This document shows positions 5,880-14,280 of a stretch of 27,994 bases of DNA, one piece after another. Positions within the stretch are counted from its first letter, which is position 1, and each line of letters starts with the position of its first letter. The position numbers were made by a program, and so were the translations under genes. The notes beneath the pieces are model-generated. The model saw only the letters and a program-made list of their open reading frames with translations. It was not told the DNA's origin and made no database searches. Source of the DNA: a virus; the IMG/VR virus record IMGVR_UViG_3300046011_005224, positions 1-27,994 of that record. One strand, written 5' to 3'.

Positions 5880-5907
5880 TTGACATTTAACAAAAAAATT
5901 ATATAAT
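5880..5907 (+). promoter_or_regulatory. Sigma70 promoter for uvsY-uvsW
   Basis: TTGACA (5880-5885), a 16-base AT-rich spacer and a perfect TATAAT (5902-5907), 32 bases before uvsY. It lets the recombination genes be transcribed separately from the late tail gene. Confidence 0.85.
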
Positions 5908-5939
5908 ATTTAAAATAGATTTTATAGTATGAGGCTTTG

Positions 5940-6374
5940 ATGCAATTAGAAGAATTGAATGAGATGTGGGCGAAGGACGCCAAGATAGATGAAGCTCAAC
6001 TGGGGCAGGAAGCTATCAAAATACCACAATTACATAACAAATATTATACGATTTACAGCAAAGAAGCTCTTCGGATGCGGAAATATAAATCCGATCTAAA
6101 AGAACTTGAGCACGCAAAATATGAATGGTACACTGGAACTATGGCAGAAGAGGATATGAAAGCCAGAGGCTGGCGTCCTAATCCTCTCAAAATTCTTCGA
6201 ACAGATGTGAATAAATACATTGAGAGTGATAAAGATATTATCAACTTAAGTCTCAAGATCGACTATCACATGCAAATAGCAAATTATCTTGAGGATATTA
6301 TAAAACAAATCAACAATAGAAACTTTATGATTAGAGCAGCTATTGATTGGGTAAAATTCCAATCCGGGGGATAA
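5940..6374 (+). CDS. uvsY: UvsY recombination mediator
   Basis: A 144-residue all-helical protein matching T4 UvsY (137 residues) in length and plan. It opens with MQLEELNEMWAKDAKIDEAQL, close to the T4 start MRLEDLQEELKKDVFIDS. It then has KYYTIYSKEALRMRKYKSDLKELE, a YEWYTG turn, a middle DVNKYIESDKDIINLSLK segment, and a C-terminal helix ending in the RNFMIRAAIDWVKF pattern. UvsY loads the UvsX recombinase onto ssDNA coated with gp32. ATG 5940 follows GAGG by 5 bases. uvsX and gene 32 are not in the window. It is followed at once by uvsW, as expected for a recombination-repair pair. Confidence 0.93.
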   Translation: MQLEELNEMWAKDAKIDEAQLGQEAIKIPQLHNKYYTIYSKEALRMRKYKSDLKELEHAKYEWYTGTMAEEDMKARGWRPNPLKILRTDVNKYIESDKDIINLSLKIDYHMQIANYLEDIIKQINNRNFMIRAAIDWVKFQSGG

Positions 6375-6379
6375 TCTTT

Positions 6380-7885
6380 GTGCCAGATGTAGTAACAATT
6401 GAATATTTTAACGATGTATACATGAAAGTAACCGGCGATCCAGGCGTTAGACAAGAGCTATCTCAGTATTTTTCGTTCAGACCACCAGGCTATCAGTTTA
6501 CACCATCATACAAGAATAGAGTATGGGATGGTTATATTCGCCTGTACAATCCAATGAGACCACTTCTCTATGCTGGGCTAATAGATTATGTAAAAAAATT
6601 CTGTGAAGACAGAGAATATGAACTCGTTCTTCCGGAGTCGATGCACCCAGAGACTGATGTTCCTGATGATTATGTTGAAGAACTTGCTCGTGAACTTAAC
6701 GCTAAACTAAAACCACGCGACTATCAAATACAGTATGTTTTAAACGCACTTCGCAACAGAAGATCACTTTCACTTTCTCCTACTTCATCGGGTAAGTCGT
6801 TCATCATCTATCTTATCCAGCAGCACTACTATCGCGCGTTTGGGCATAGAACTCTTATCATTGTTCCTACAATTTCTCTTGTACACCAAATGGCGGGTGA
6901 CTTTATTGACTATGGGTGTGATCCCTCTTTGATCTACAAAATTCAAGGTGGCGTTGATAAGAATACTTCTTCATCAATTGTTATATCAACTTGGCAGTCT
7001 CTGATACGTCAACCAAAGGAATGGTTTGATCAATTCCGAGTTGTTCTTGGAGACGAAGCTCACTTGTTTCAAGCAAAATCGCTTACAACAATTATGGAAA
7101 AATTGACTGATGCACCCTATCGTCACGGCTTTACAGGTACGATCTCTACTGATTCCAAAGTACATAGACTCATTCTTGAAGGAGTTTTTGGTCCAATTAA
7201 AAGGTTTGTTACTACGAAACAACTAATGGATGAAGGTACTGTTGCTGATTTTAAAGTAAAAGCACTTGTTCTTCAACACAGCAATGAGACGAAAGAAGTC
7301 TTTGCAAAGAACTTGAAAGAATTAAAAAAGAAAAATCCAACAAAAAAGAATTTGATTTACACTGCTGAGCGTGAATTCATTTTTGCAAATGAGAAGAGAA
7401 ACAAATTTATTCAAAACTTGGTCCACTCTTTGGATAATCAAAACAATCTTATTCTTTTTGATTGGGTTGAAAAACATGGTAAGATCTTGGAACCTTTGCT
7501 TCGCAAAGAAGGACGAGTCCTACATTTCATTTATGGTAATACGCCTGGCGAAGAACGTGAACGCATTCGTCACATCATTGAAAATGATCCAGAAAAGAGA
7601 CATGATATTCTTGCATCGTTTGGTGTTTTTTCTACTGGTGTTAGCATAAAACGAATTGACAACGCTATCTTTGCTTCTGCTTATAAAGGAGAGATTAAGA
7701 CTCTTCAGTCCATCGGTAGAACGTTGCGCAAAGGAAATGGTTCTGACAAAGCTATACTATATGATATAACAGATGATCTCACGTTTGGTTCATTCACAAA
7801 TTATACGTTGCAACACTTCAGAAAACGCATTGAGATCTATGGATCAGAACAGTTTCCATTCAGAATATATAATATAGATATTTGA
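6380..7885 (+). CDS. uvsW: UvsW RNA-DNA and branch-migration helicase
   Basis: A 501-residue superfamily 2 helicase. It has the UvsW N-terminal domain (FSFRPPGYQFTPSYKNRVWDG), Walker A SPTSSGKS (about 133-140), LIIVPTISLVHQM (Ia), the DEAH box (about 225-228), FTGTIS (III), FGVFSTGVSIK, and QSIGRTLRKG (VI). T4 UvsW unwinds R-loops and branched recombination intermediates, and switches replication from origin- to recombination-dependent mode. I take GTG 6380 as start because GGGGGAT stands 8 bases before it; the frame extends upstream to 6347 inside uvsY. It ends far from the next gene, which has its own promoter. Confidence 0.95.
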   Translation: MPDVVTIEYFNDVYMKVTGDPGVRQELSQYFSFRPPGYQFTPSYKNRVWDGYIRLYNPMRPLLYAGLIDYVKKFCEDREYELVLPESMHPETDVPDDYVEELARELNAKLKPRDYQIQYVLNALRNRRSLSLSPTSSGKSFIIYLIQQHYYRAFGHRTLIIVPTISLVHQMAGDFIDYGCDPSLIYKIQGGVDKNTSSSIVISTWQSLIRQPKEWFDQFRVVLGDEAHLFQAKSLTTIMEKLTDAPYRHGFTGTISTDSKVHRLILEGVFGPIKRFVTTKQLMDEGTVADFKVKALVLQHSNETKEVFAKNLKELKKKNPTKKNLIYTAEREFIFANEKRNKFIQNLVHSLDNQNNLILFDWVEKHGKILEPLLRKEGRVLHFIYGNTPGEERERIRHIIENDPEKRHDILASFGVFSTGVSIKRIDNAIFASAYKGEIKTLQSIGRTLRKGNGSDKAILYDITDDLTFGSFTNYTLQHFRKRIEIYGSEQFPFRIYNIDI

Positions 7886-7960
7886 ATCATCCTTTAAGCT
7901 TTTATGGATGATAATCCAATTATAACACAACCAGAATATTTGTCAACTGATTCTTTTTGG

Positions 7961-7989
7961 TTGACATTTATTATTTGTTGTGTTATACT
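7961..7989 (+). promoter_or_regulatory. Sigma70 promoter for the 55-47-46 operon
   Basis: TTGACA (7961-7966), 17 bases, TATACT (7984-7989). It lies 31 bases before the gp55 start and within the 135-base gap after uvsW, where nothing else is apparent. Confidence 0.88.
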
Positions 7990-8020
7990 AGAAATAATTA
8001 AGAACAAAAGGAATTTCTTT

Positions 8021-8545
8021 ATGACTATTCAAAAAAGAGTAAAAAAGAACTATATTAATAATAAGGACCTTTTTGAAGCACTTGTCCAGTATCAAAAAGA
8101 CTGCAAAGAAGCAGAAAATTGTGGTGAAGAAAAACCAATTGTAACAAAATATATTGGCGAGTCAATCTATCAAATAGCTTCAAGACTTTCAACAAAACCA
8201 AACTTTTCTGGATATTCTTTTAAAGATGATATGGTGATGGATGGCATTGAAAATTGCTTACAATATATGCACAACTTCGATCCAGAGAAAACTCAAAACC
8301 CGTTTGCTTATTTTACACAAATTATTTGGTACGCGTTTTTGCGTCGTATTGCAAAAGAAAAAAAGCAGATGTACATACGATATAAGTCTTCTCACGAAAT
8401 GATTTCAATGGGAGAAACTTATGAAGGCGGCCAAGAGATAGCTCTTTATCTAAATACGAGCGCAGACTATATCAACAACTTTATTGAAGACTATGAAAGC
8501 AAATTGATTAAAGGTAAAAAGAAAACAATAGACGAGGAAGAATAA
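8021..8545 (+). CDS. 55: Late-transcription sigma factor gp55
   Basis: A 174-residue relative of T4 gp55 (185 residues). Shared segments in order are KNYINNKDLFEALVQY near the N-terminus, IYQIASRLSTKPNFSGYSF, DDMVMDGIENCLQYMHNFDPEK, NPFAYFTQIIWYAFLRRIAKEKK, and an acidic C-terminus. gp55 is a minimal sigma70-like factor that directs host RNA polymerase to TATAAATA promoters with gp33 and the clamp gp45. I set the start at ATG 8021, with AAAAGGAA 7 bases upstream, and reject a 39-codon extension that crosses the promoter. It lies at the head of the 55, small ORF, 47, small ORF, 46 operon. Confidence 0.93.
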   Translation: MTIQKRVKKNYINNKDLFEALVQYQKDCKEAENCGEEKPIVTKYIGESIYQIASRLSTKPNFSGYSFKDDMVMDGIENCLQYMHNFDPEKTQNPFAYFTQIIWYAFLRRIAKEKKQMYIRYKSSHEMISMGETYEGGQEIALYLNTSADYINNFIEDYESKLIKGKKKTIDEEE

Positions 8546-8703
8546 TGTTACCTGTCATAATTGAAGATTATATAAAGAATTTGACTAACAAAAATACGCA
8601 TGCTGAAAGAAGACAATTTTATTACATTACGCTTATTAAAATACGTGATGAAGTCGGTAATGCAATTTCTAAATATGAAAAGGAAAAGAGCACTCGTAAA
8701 TGA
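8545..8703 (+). CDS. Small conserved-position protein between 55 and 47
   Basis: A 52-residue basic protein (MLPVIIEDYIKNLTNKNTHAER at the start, YYITLIKIRDEV in the middle and a charged KYEKEKSTRK tail). It starts in a TAATG junction with 55 and ends in an ATGA junction with 47, so translation is coupled on both sides. That makes it a real gene despite its length. It has no recognisable domain and is probably two helices. Its position between a sigma factor and a recombination nuclease suggests a role in the operon's expression or as a partner, but this is inference. Confidence 0.75.
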   Translation: MLPVIIEDYIKNLTNKNTHAERRQFYYITLIKIRDEVGNAISKYEKEKSTRK

Positions 8704-9761
8704 AAATAGCCTTACTTTGTGATTCGCACTTCGGAACACGCTCGGACTCTAAAGTATTTTTAGAACACCAGGCTAAGTTCTTTCAAGAGCAGTTTTTTTC
8801 GTATCTAGAACAAAATGAAATTGATACGATTATACATTTAGGAGATATCTTTGACCGACGCAAGTATATCAACTTTTATACTTTAAAACGTGCCAAAGAA
8901 TTTTTCTTTGATGAGATGAAGAAGAGAAACATTGAAATGCATGCTATTCTCGGAAATCATGATACATTTTTCACTACAACAAACGAAATTAATTCAGTCG
9001 CTTTGCTACTTACCGAGTATGATAACATTCATATCTATGAAGATGAAGTTACTGAGTTGGATTTTGGCTCTACTCGTTTTGCAATGTGTCCGTGGCTTAC
9101 AAAGGAAAACACAGAAAAAAATCTCAAAGCACTCAAGAATTCAAATGCTCATATTCTTTGCGCGCATTTTGATCTAAAGGGGTTCGAAATGATGAAAGGC
9201 GTCGTGAGCGATCACGGACTTGATCACAAGACGTTTGACCACTTTGAAGCCGTGTATTCTGGACACTATCATCATCAGTCTCAGTATGGGAATGTCAAGT
9301 ATCTCGGAGCTCAGTACGAAATGAACTGGTCCGACTACGCTTGCAAAAAAGGATTTCATGTTATTGACACTGAAAATCGTGAGTTGACATTTATAGAAAA
9401 TGATGTTAGAATATATCATAAGATTAATTATGACGACGTAGATCTTACTATTGACGATATTGCGTCTCTTGACACTTCAGCTCTGAAAGATTGTTATGTG
9501 AAGGTTGTAGTGAAAAACAGAACAAATCCTTATCTATACGATCTATTCTTGAACAGATTAAACGAGTGCGGCGCAGCAGACATCAAGTCCGTAGAAGACA
9601 ATCTAAGTCTTTCAGAGTCTGGTGTTGAAGAAATGCTGGAAGACGCCAAGGATACAAAAGACATTTTGCATGCTTATATTGATTCTGTCGAAACGACGAT
9701 CGAAAAATCTAAAATCAAGAAAGTAGTAGATCAATTATATCTAGAAGCACTTAATGTTTAA
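8700..9761 (+). CDS. 47: Recombination nuclease subunit gp47 (Mre11/SbcD-like)
   Basis: A 353-residue calcineurin-like phosphoesterase matching T4 gp47 in length. The metal-binding motifs are in order: LCDSHFG (6-12), HLGDIFDRR, ILGNHDT, a CAHFD segment, and SGHYHHQS. gp47 with gp46 forms the Mre11-Rad50-type complex that resects DNA ends to start recombination-dependent replication. ATG 8700 overlaps the stop of the small gene before it (ATGA). The C-terminal region (EEMLEDAKDTKDILHAYID) would be the part that contacts gp46. All expected metal ligands appear to be present. Confidence 0.95.
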   Translation: MKIALLCDSHFGTRSDSKVFLEHQAKFFQEQFFSYLEQNEIDTIIHLGDIFDRRKYINFYTLKRAKEFFFDEMKKRNIEMHAILGNHDTFFTTTNEINSVALLLTEYDNIHIYEDEVTELDFGSTRFAMCPWLTKENTEKNLKALKNSNAHILCAHFDLKGFEMMKGVVSDHGLDHKTFDHFEAVYSGHYHHQSQYGNVKYLGAQYEMNWSDYACKKGFHVIDTENRELTFIENDVRIYHKINYDDVDLTIDDIASLDTSALKDCYVKVVVKNRTNPYLYDLFLNRLNECGAADIKSVEDNLSLSESGVEEMLEDAKDTKDILHAYIDSVETTIEKSKIKKVVDQLYLEALNV

Positions 9762-9763
9762 AG

Positions 9764-9910
9764 ATGTATTATCACGTAATTTTAGGAACAAAACATATTG
9801 ATTTGATCAAGGCCTCTTCACCAGAAGAGGCCATTCAAATTATCATTATGAAGTTTGGTTCTGCGTCAGTCTACTCGTGCAAACATGAGTACAAAGCAGT
9901 GAGGGCTTAA
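9764..9910 (+). CDS. Small protein between 47 and 46
   Basis: A 48-residue ORF (MYYHVILGTKHIDLIKASSP then EEAIQIIIMKFGSASVYSC), starting 2 bases after the 47 stop and ending in a TAATG overlap with 46. This spacing argues that it is translated. The pattern is a strand, a turn with SSPEEAI, a helix and a final strand, resembling a mini alpha/beta fold. Small ORFs occur in this place in other T4-like phages, as far as I recall. Its middle codons hold a perfect hairpin (9811-9832). The function is unknown. Confidence 0.75.
   Translation: MYYHVILGTKHIDLIKASSPEEAIQIIIMKFGSASVYSCKHEYKAVRA
9811..9832 (+). promoter_or_regulatory. Perfect RNA hairpin inside the small ORF
   Basis: GGCCTCTTC and GAAGAGGCC form a 9-base-pair stem with loop ACCA and no T-tract behind it, so it is not an intrinsic terminator. 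It lies 78 bases before the gp46 start and could slow translation or protect the mRNA end. It may also just result from codon choice for ASSPEEA. Confidence 0.55.
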
Positions 9911-11622
9911 TGCATATTCAATTCAATAAAATAAGATATAAAAATATTTTATCTGTAGGAAACCAATTTATTGAGATCGTTCTTAATAAGTCCAAAACAA
10001 CGCTCATAAGTGGTGCAAATGGTACTTCAAAATCTACCTTTATTGAAGCTATTGTTTTTGCGTTGTATGGAAAACCATTTCGTCGAATCAACAAACCGCA
10101 ATTGATAAACAGCATCAATCAAAAGGATCTTTTGGTTGAGCTGGAATTTATTATTGGCTTTGACAAATATCTGATCCGCCGTGGTATGAAACCTGGAATA
10201 TTTGAAATTTGGAAGAATAATGATCTCGTAAATAAGGATGCTGCTACGAGAGACTATCAAGAGTATTTTGAGCAAAACATCATTAAAATGAGTTTCAAAT
10301 CATTTTCACAGATTGTTATTCTCGGCAGCGCTACATATGTTCCATTTATGGAGCTTCCTGCGGGTCAGCGCCGAGAAATAATCGAAGACCTTTTGGATAT
10401 TCAAGTTTTCAGCACAATGAATATTCTATTGAAAGAGAAAATCGCAGATAATAAAACTCAGATTACAGACAATAACTATTCCATTGATCTGTTGAAAACT
10501 CGTATTGAAGCTGCTAAGGAGCACAATGAGGAAATTCAGAGAATTAAAGAAACTGAAGTTGAAAAGATTAAAGGTAGAATTGAAGAAAATCTAAATACAA
10601 TCGAGATTGAAAAACAAGTAATTGAAAAGTTAGAAACAGAAATTACTGAACTATCAACATTAATTACTGATAAATCAAAACAGAAGAAAACGTTAGAACA
10701 AGCTAAAAATCTTATATATGAACTAACATCAAAATATAAAAGTCATATGGATGAAATTTCATTCTATTCTAATCATGATAACTGTCCAACGTGTAAGCAA
10801 GGCATTGAACACGTATTCAAAGAACACGTTGTATCTGAAAAAACTGACAAGAACACAGAGTTACTCAGCGGTATCGATCAATTGAAAACACGTATTGAAA
10901 CAGTTGAAACTAGATTGAGTGAAATCTCTGATGTCGAAGATCAGATACAAAAACTGCACAATACTGCAAACGAACATCGACTTCAGGTAAAGATTATGAT
11001 CGGCCAATTAAAGTCATTCAAGAAAGAACTTGAAAGCGCAGAACGTGAAGTTGAAGAAATTGATCAAAGCAAGATACTCGAATTTACAAATGATTTAAAA
11101 ACAAAACAGGAAGATCAGACGACGCTCTATGAGAATAGAGAAACCTTTGGAGTTGTCGGTGCAATGCTAAAGGACGGCGGAATTAAGACACGTATCATTC
11201 GTACGTATATTCCGATTATGAACAAACTTATCAATCAGTACCTTTCTGAGTTTGAATTGTTTGTTGACTTCAACTTAGATGAAAACTTTAACGAGACTAT
11301 TAAATCTAGATTTAGAGATACTTTTTCATTCGCGTCCTTTTCTGAAGGTGAAAAGATGAGAATTTCTCTGAGCATTATGTTTACTTGGCGTGCAATCGCA
11401 AAGCTACGTAACTCAGTATCAACTAATCTTTTGATAATGGATGAAACTTTAGATGGCCCTTCAGACGCGGATGGTGTAGAATCATTGATTGACGTTCTGC
11501 ACAAAATGAACAATAATGACAATATCTACATTATATCTCATAGAGGCCAGCAGTTCTCAGAAAAGTTTGATGACCACATTCGTTTTGAAAAAATCAAAAA
11601 CTTCACGCAAATCGCTGCTTGA
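9910..11622 (+). CDS. 46: Recombination nuclease subunit gp46 (Rad50/SbcC-like ATPase)
   Basis: A 570-residue SMC-type ATPase, like T4 gp46 (560 residues). The N-terminal head has RYKNILSVGN and a P-loop GANGTSKST (35-43). Two coiled-coil arms (about 175-285 and 305-405) flank the zinc hook CPTC (292-295). The C-terminal head has the signature FASFSEGEKMR (474-484), Walker B LLIMDE (507-512) and IISHRG. It powers gp47 in DNA end resection. The P-loop has Ser40 where GxxxxGK(S/T) needs a glycine, which is unusual. TAATG junction with the preceding ORF. The next promoter begins 3 bases after its stop. Confidence 0.95.
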   Translation: MHIQFNKIRYKNILSVGNQFIEIVLNKSKTTLISGANGTSKSTFIEAIVFALYGKPFRRINKPQLINSINQKDLLVELEFIIGFDKYLIRRGMKPGIFEIWKNNDLVNKDAATRDYQEYFEQNIIKMSFKSFSQIVILGSATYVPFMELPAGQRREIIEDLLDIQVFSTMNILLKEKIADNKTQITDNNYSIDLLKTRIEAAKEHNEEIQRIKETEVEKIKGRIEENLNTIEIEKQVIEKLETEITELSTLITDKSKQKKTLEQAKNLIYELTSKYKSHMDEISFYSNHDNCPTCKQGIEHVFKEHVVSEKTDKNTELLSGIDQLKTRIETVETRLSEISDVEDQIQKLHNTANEHRLQVKIMIGQLKSFKKELESAEREVEEIDQSKILEFTNDLKTKQEDQTTLYENRETFGVVGAMLKDGGIKTRIIRTYIPIMNKLINQYLSEFELFVDFNLDENFNETIKSRFRDTFSFASFSEGEKMRISLSIMFTWRAIAKLRNSVSTNLLIMDETLDGPSDADGVESLIDVLHKMNNNDNIYIISHRGQQFSEKFDDHIRFEKIKNFTQIAA

Positions 11623-11624
11623 AG

Positions 11625-11653
11625 TTGACATTCTACATTTTATGATATATGAT
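11625..11653 (+). promoter_or_regulatory. Sigma70 promoter for gene 43
   Basis: TTGACA (11625-11630), 17 bases, TATGAT (11648-11653), 28 bases before the polymerase start. It separates DNA polymerase expression from the 55-47-46 operon. Confidence 0.85.
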
Positions 11654-11680
11654 AGACCAATACAAGTCTAGGAGTGATTT

Positions 11681-14215
11681 ATGAATTCATTTTATACTAA
11701 CATTGAGCGGTTCGGCAATACTTTACTTTGGCGTGGATACGAGAATGGTAAAGCATTCATGCGTAGAGTCAAGTATAAACCAACCCTTTATACTACAACT
11801 CGAGGCGATACCGAGTATCGATCAATGATTGATCATAAACCGCTCGAAACGCGCAAGTTTGACACAATGGCTGACACAAAAGATTTTATTGAGCGATATA
11901 AGGATGTCCATGGTATTGAAATATACGGCAATACAAACCATATCGCTTCTTTCATTCAGGAACAGTATCCTGGTCAGATTCAATATGACATGAGTCTCAT
12001 CAATATCGTGATGTTTGATATTGAATACGATACTACGACCGGTTATACTACGACGGATGAAGCAGAAAAGCCAATCAATTCGATTGCGTTTAAGTCTTCA
12101 AAAAACGATACGTATTATCTTCTTACTTTAAAAGGATACGACAAGTCAAAGACTATTACTGGCATTGATCCAGATAAGATTCATCATATGTCTTTTGAAA
12201 AAGAAACTTCTCTTCTTTCTCGGTTTGTTCAACTTTGGACTAATGATTATCCAGATATTGTAACTGGTTGGAACGTTGAATATTTCGATATTATGTATAT
12301 TATCACTCGTATTAACAAACTATTCGGTGAAGAAAAGGCTAAACAGCTTTCACCTTGGGGCAACATTCGCAAAACTTCGCGCGAAATCTTCGGTAAGATG
12401 CAGTCCACATATCAAATATCTGGTGTAGCTATTATTGACTATATGGACGCTTTCAAAAAGTTTGGATATAAGTATGGTCCGCAAGAATCATACAAGTTAG
12501 ATCATATTGCTCACGTTGTTCTTGGTGAAAAGAAACTCGATTATTCAGAGTATGGTTCTCTTAGTGAACTCTATATTCAGAACCCACAACTATTCTTTGA
12601 CTACAACCTAAAAGATACTCATCTTATCGAATTAATGGAAGAAGAAACTGCTCTTCTATCTCTTGTTATGACTGTTGCTTATGGTGGCGGAGTTAACTAT
12701 GGCGAAGCATTCGGCACAGTTGGTATTTGGGAAACAACATTGTATCGCAAACTAATGGGAAAGAAACTTATTCCGCCGCTAAAGCGTGGCCCAGGCGATA
12801 GAGCAGGTGAACTTGTTGGTGGTTACGTTAAGGATCCAAAGGTTGGTATGCATTCTTGGATTGTTTCATTTGACCTTAATTCACTGTATCCTCACTTGAT
12901 GCTTCAATATAACATGTCACCTGAAACCTACATTCCAGACGAGCGTGAATACGTTTCTCAGGAAATGGTTCTCGAAGATAGATTTAAAAACACGAATTCT
13001 GATCGTTCCGTGTGCGCTAACGGAGCTTGCTTCTCAAATAAGCAACTCGGTATTATTCCAGAAATCATTGACGAATACTATGGCAATCGTTCTAAAATCA
13101 AAAAGCAGATGCTTGCAGTTGAGCAAGAAATGGAAAATGAAAAAGACAAGGTTCGCAAAGCAGATCTTAAACGCCAGATGACTCAGTTGCACAATGCTCA
13201 GATGGCTATCAAGATTGCTATGAACAGTTTGTATGGTGCGACCGCAAACATATATTTCCTCTATTATATTAACGATATGGCGGAAGCAATCACGACAAGC
13301 GGCCAGTTATCTATTCGTTATGCTCAAAAATCTGTAAACGCGTATCTTAACAAAATTCTTAAAACAGAAAATAAAGACTATGTTATCTATATCGACACCG
13401 ACTCTATCTATGTCGATATGTCAAAGCTTGTTGAAATGTCGTTCGGAACCACAAACATTACAAGACAACAAGGTGAAGAATTCCTTGACAAAGTCTGCCG
13501 CGAAAAGATTGAAGCAGTTATCGCTCTCGGATATGAGAACCTTGCGAAAAAGATGGGTGCGTATCGAAACGCAATGTCTATGAAGCGTGAAAAGATTACT
13601 GATAAAGCTGTGTTCGTTGCTAAGAAACGCTACATACTGAATGCTCTTAACTCAGAAGGTGTTCACTTCGCCAAACCAAAGATTAGCGTAACTGGTATCG
13701 AGTCTGTTCGTTCTTCAACTCCTGAAGTCTGCCGAGAAAAGCTTAAAGAAGCCTTTGCGGTTATTATGAACGGCACTGAAAAAGATACACAGCAATTCAT
13801 CGAACAATTCAGACAAGAGTTCTTTACTCTTCCCGCAGAAGATATTGCTAAGATTTCTGGCACTGACAACATCGAAAAATATATGGAAAACGGAACATAC
13901 AAAAGAGGATGCCCTATGCATGTTCGTGGATGTATTCTTTACAATAACTTCTTGAAAGGTAAAGGTTTAGACAGCCGTTATCAAACAATTCAAAGTGGAG
14001 ATAAGATTAAATTTGTTTATCTCAATCTTCCAAATCCAATTCGTGAAAATATGATTTCTTTCCCCAACGTTCTTCCAAAAGAATTTGCTATTGAGAAATA
14101 CATAGATTATGAAACACAATTCGAAAAAGTATTCTTGAGTCCAATCGAAAATATTCTTGGTGCCGTTGGTTGGGCTTCTAAGAAGATAGACACAATCGAA
14201 GATTTCTTTTCATAA
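11681..14215 (+). CDS. 43: Family B DNA polymerase gp43
   Basis: An 844-residue replicative polymerase, slightly shorter than T4 gp43 (898). The 3'-5' exonuclease domain has Exo I FDIE (Asp113, Glu115), Exo II GWNVEYFD (about 197-203) and Exo III YNLKD (Asp312). The polymerase domain has motif A DLNSLYP (398-404), motif B KIAMNSLYG (510-518) and motif C DTDS (571-574). All catalytic residues are present, so it should polymerise and proofread. AGGAG lies upstream of ATG 11681. The C-terminus (IEDFFS) is the type used by T4 polymerase to bind its clamp. In T4, regA, 62, 44 and 45 lie between 46 and 43; here they do not. Confidence 0.97.
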   Translation: MNSFYTNIERFGNTLLWRGYENGKAFMRRVKYKPTLYTTTRGDTEYRSMIDHKPLETRKFDTMADTKDFIERYKDVHGIEIYGNTNHIASFIQEQYPGQIQYDMSLINIVMFDIEYDTTTGYTTTDEAEKPINSIAFKSSKNDTYYLLTLKGYDKSKTITGIDPDKIHHMSFEKETSLLSRFVQLWTNDYPDIVTGWNVEYFDIMYIITRINKLFGEEKAKQLSPWGNIRKTSREIFGKMQSTYQISGVAIIDYMDAFKKFGYKYGPQESYKLDHIAHVVLGEKKLDYSEYGSLSELYIQNPQLFFDYNLKDTHLIELMEEETALLSLVMTVAYGGGVNYGEAFGTVGIWETTLYRKLMGKKLIPPLKRGPGDRAGELVGGYVKDPKVGMHSWIVSFDLNSLYPHLMLQYNMSPETYIPDEREYVSQEMVLEDRFKNTNSDRSVCANGACFSNKQLGIIPEIIDEYYGNRSKIKKQMLAVEQEMENEKDKVRKADLKRQMTQLHNAQMAIKIAMNSLYGATANIYFLYYINDMAEAITTSGQLSIRYAQKSVNAYLNKILKTENKDYVIYIDTDSIYVDMSKLVEMSFGTTNITRQQGEEFLDKVCREKIEAVIALGYENLAKKMGAYRNAMSMKREKITDKAVFVAKKRYILNALNSEGVHFAKPKISVTGIESVRSSTPEVCREKLKEAFAVIMNGTEKDTQQFIEQFRQEFFTLPAEDIAKISGTDNIEKYMENGTYKRGCPMHVRGCILYNNFLKGKGLDSRYQTIQSGDKIKFVYLNLPNPIRENMISFPNVLPKEFAIEKYIDYETQFEKVFLSPIENILGAVGWASKKIDTIEDFFS

Positions 14216-14228
14216 TAAAGAATTGAGA

Positions 14229-14259
14229 ATGACGTTAAACACACAACGATACTTATAAT
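14229..14259 (+). promoter_or_regulatory. Probable promoter for the MazG-like gene
   Basis: A perfect TATAAT (14254-14259) lies 21 bases before the next start. The -35 is weak: ATGACG (14229-14234) at 19 bases is the best candidate. An activator may be needed. Confidence 0.45.
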
Positions 14260-14280
14260 AGATAACTGAAAGGAAACTAA

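Noticed and set aside
6347-6379. Upstream TTG start for UvsW
   Set aside because: It lies inside uvsY with no suitable ribosome binding site, while GTG 6380 has GGGGGAT nearby and agrees with the T4 protein start.
7904-8020. 39-codon N-terminal extension of gp55
   Set aside because: It runs over a perfect sigma70 promoter (7961-7989), and ATG 8021 has a ribosome binding site and matches the T4 gp55 start.
8548-8739. Minus-strand ORF opposite the small gene after 55
   Set aside because: The plus-strand 52-codon ORF is tightly joined to 55 and 47 by TAATG and ATGA. The minus frame has no context.
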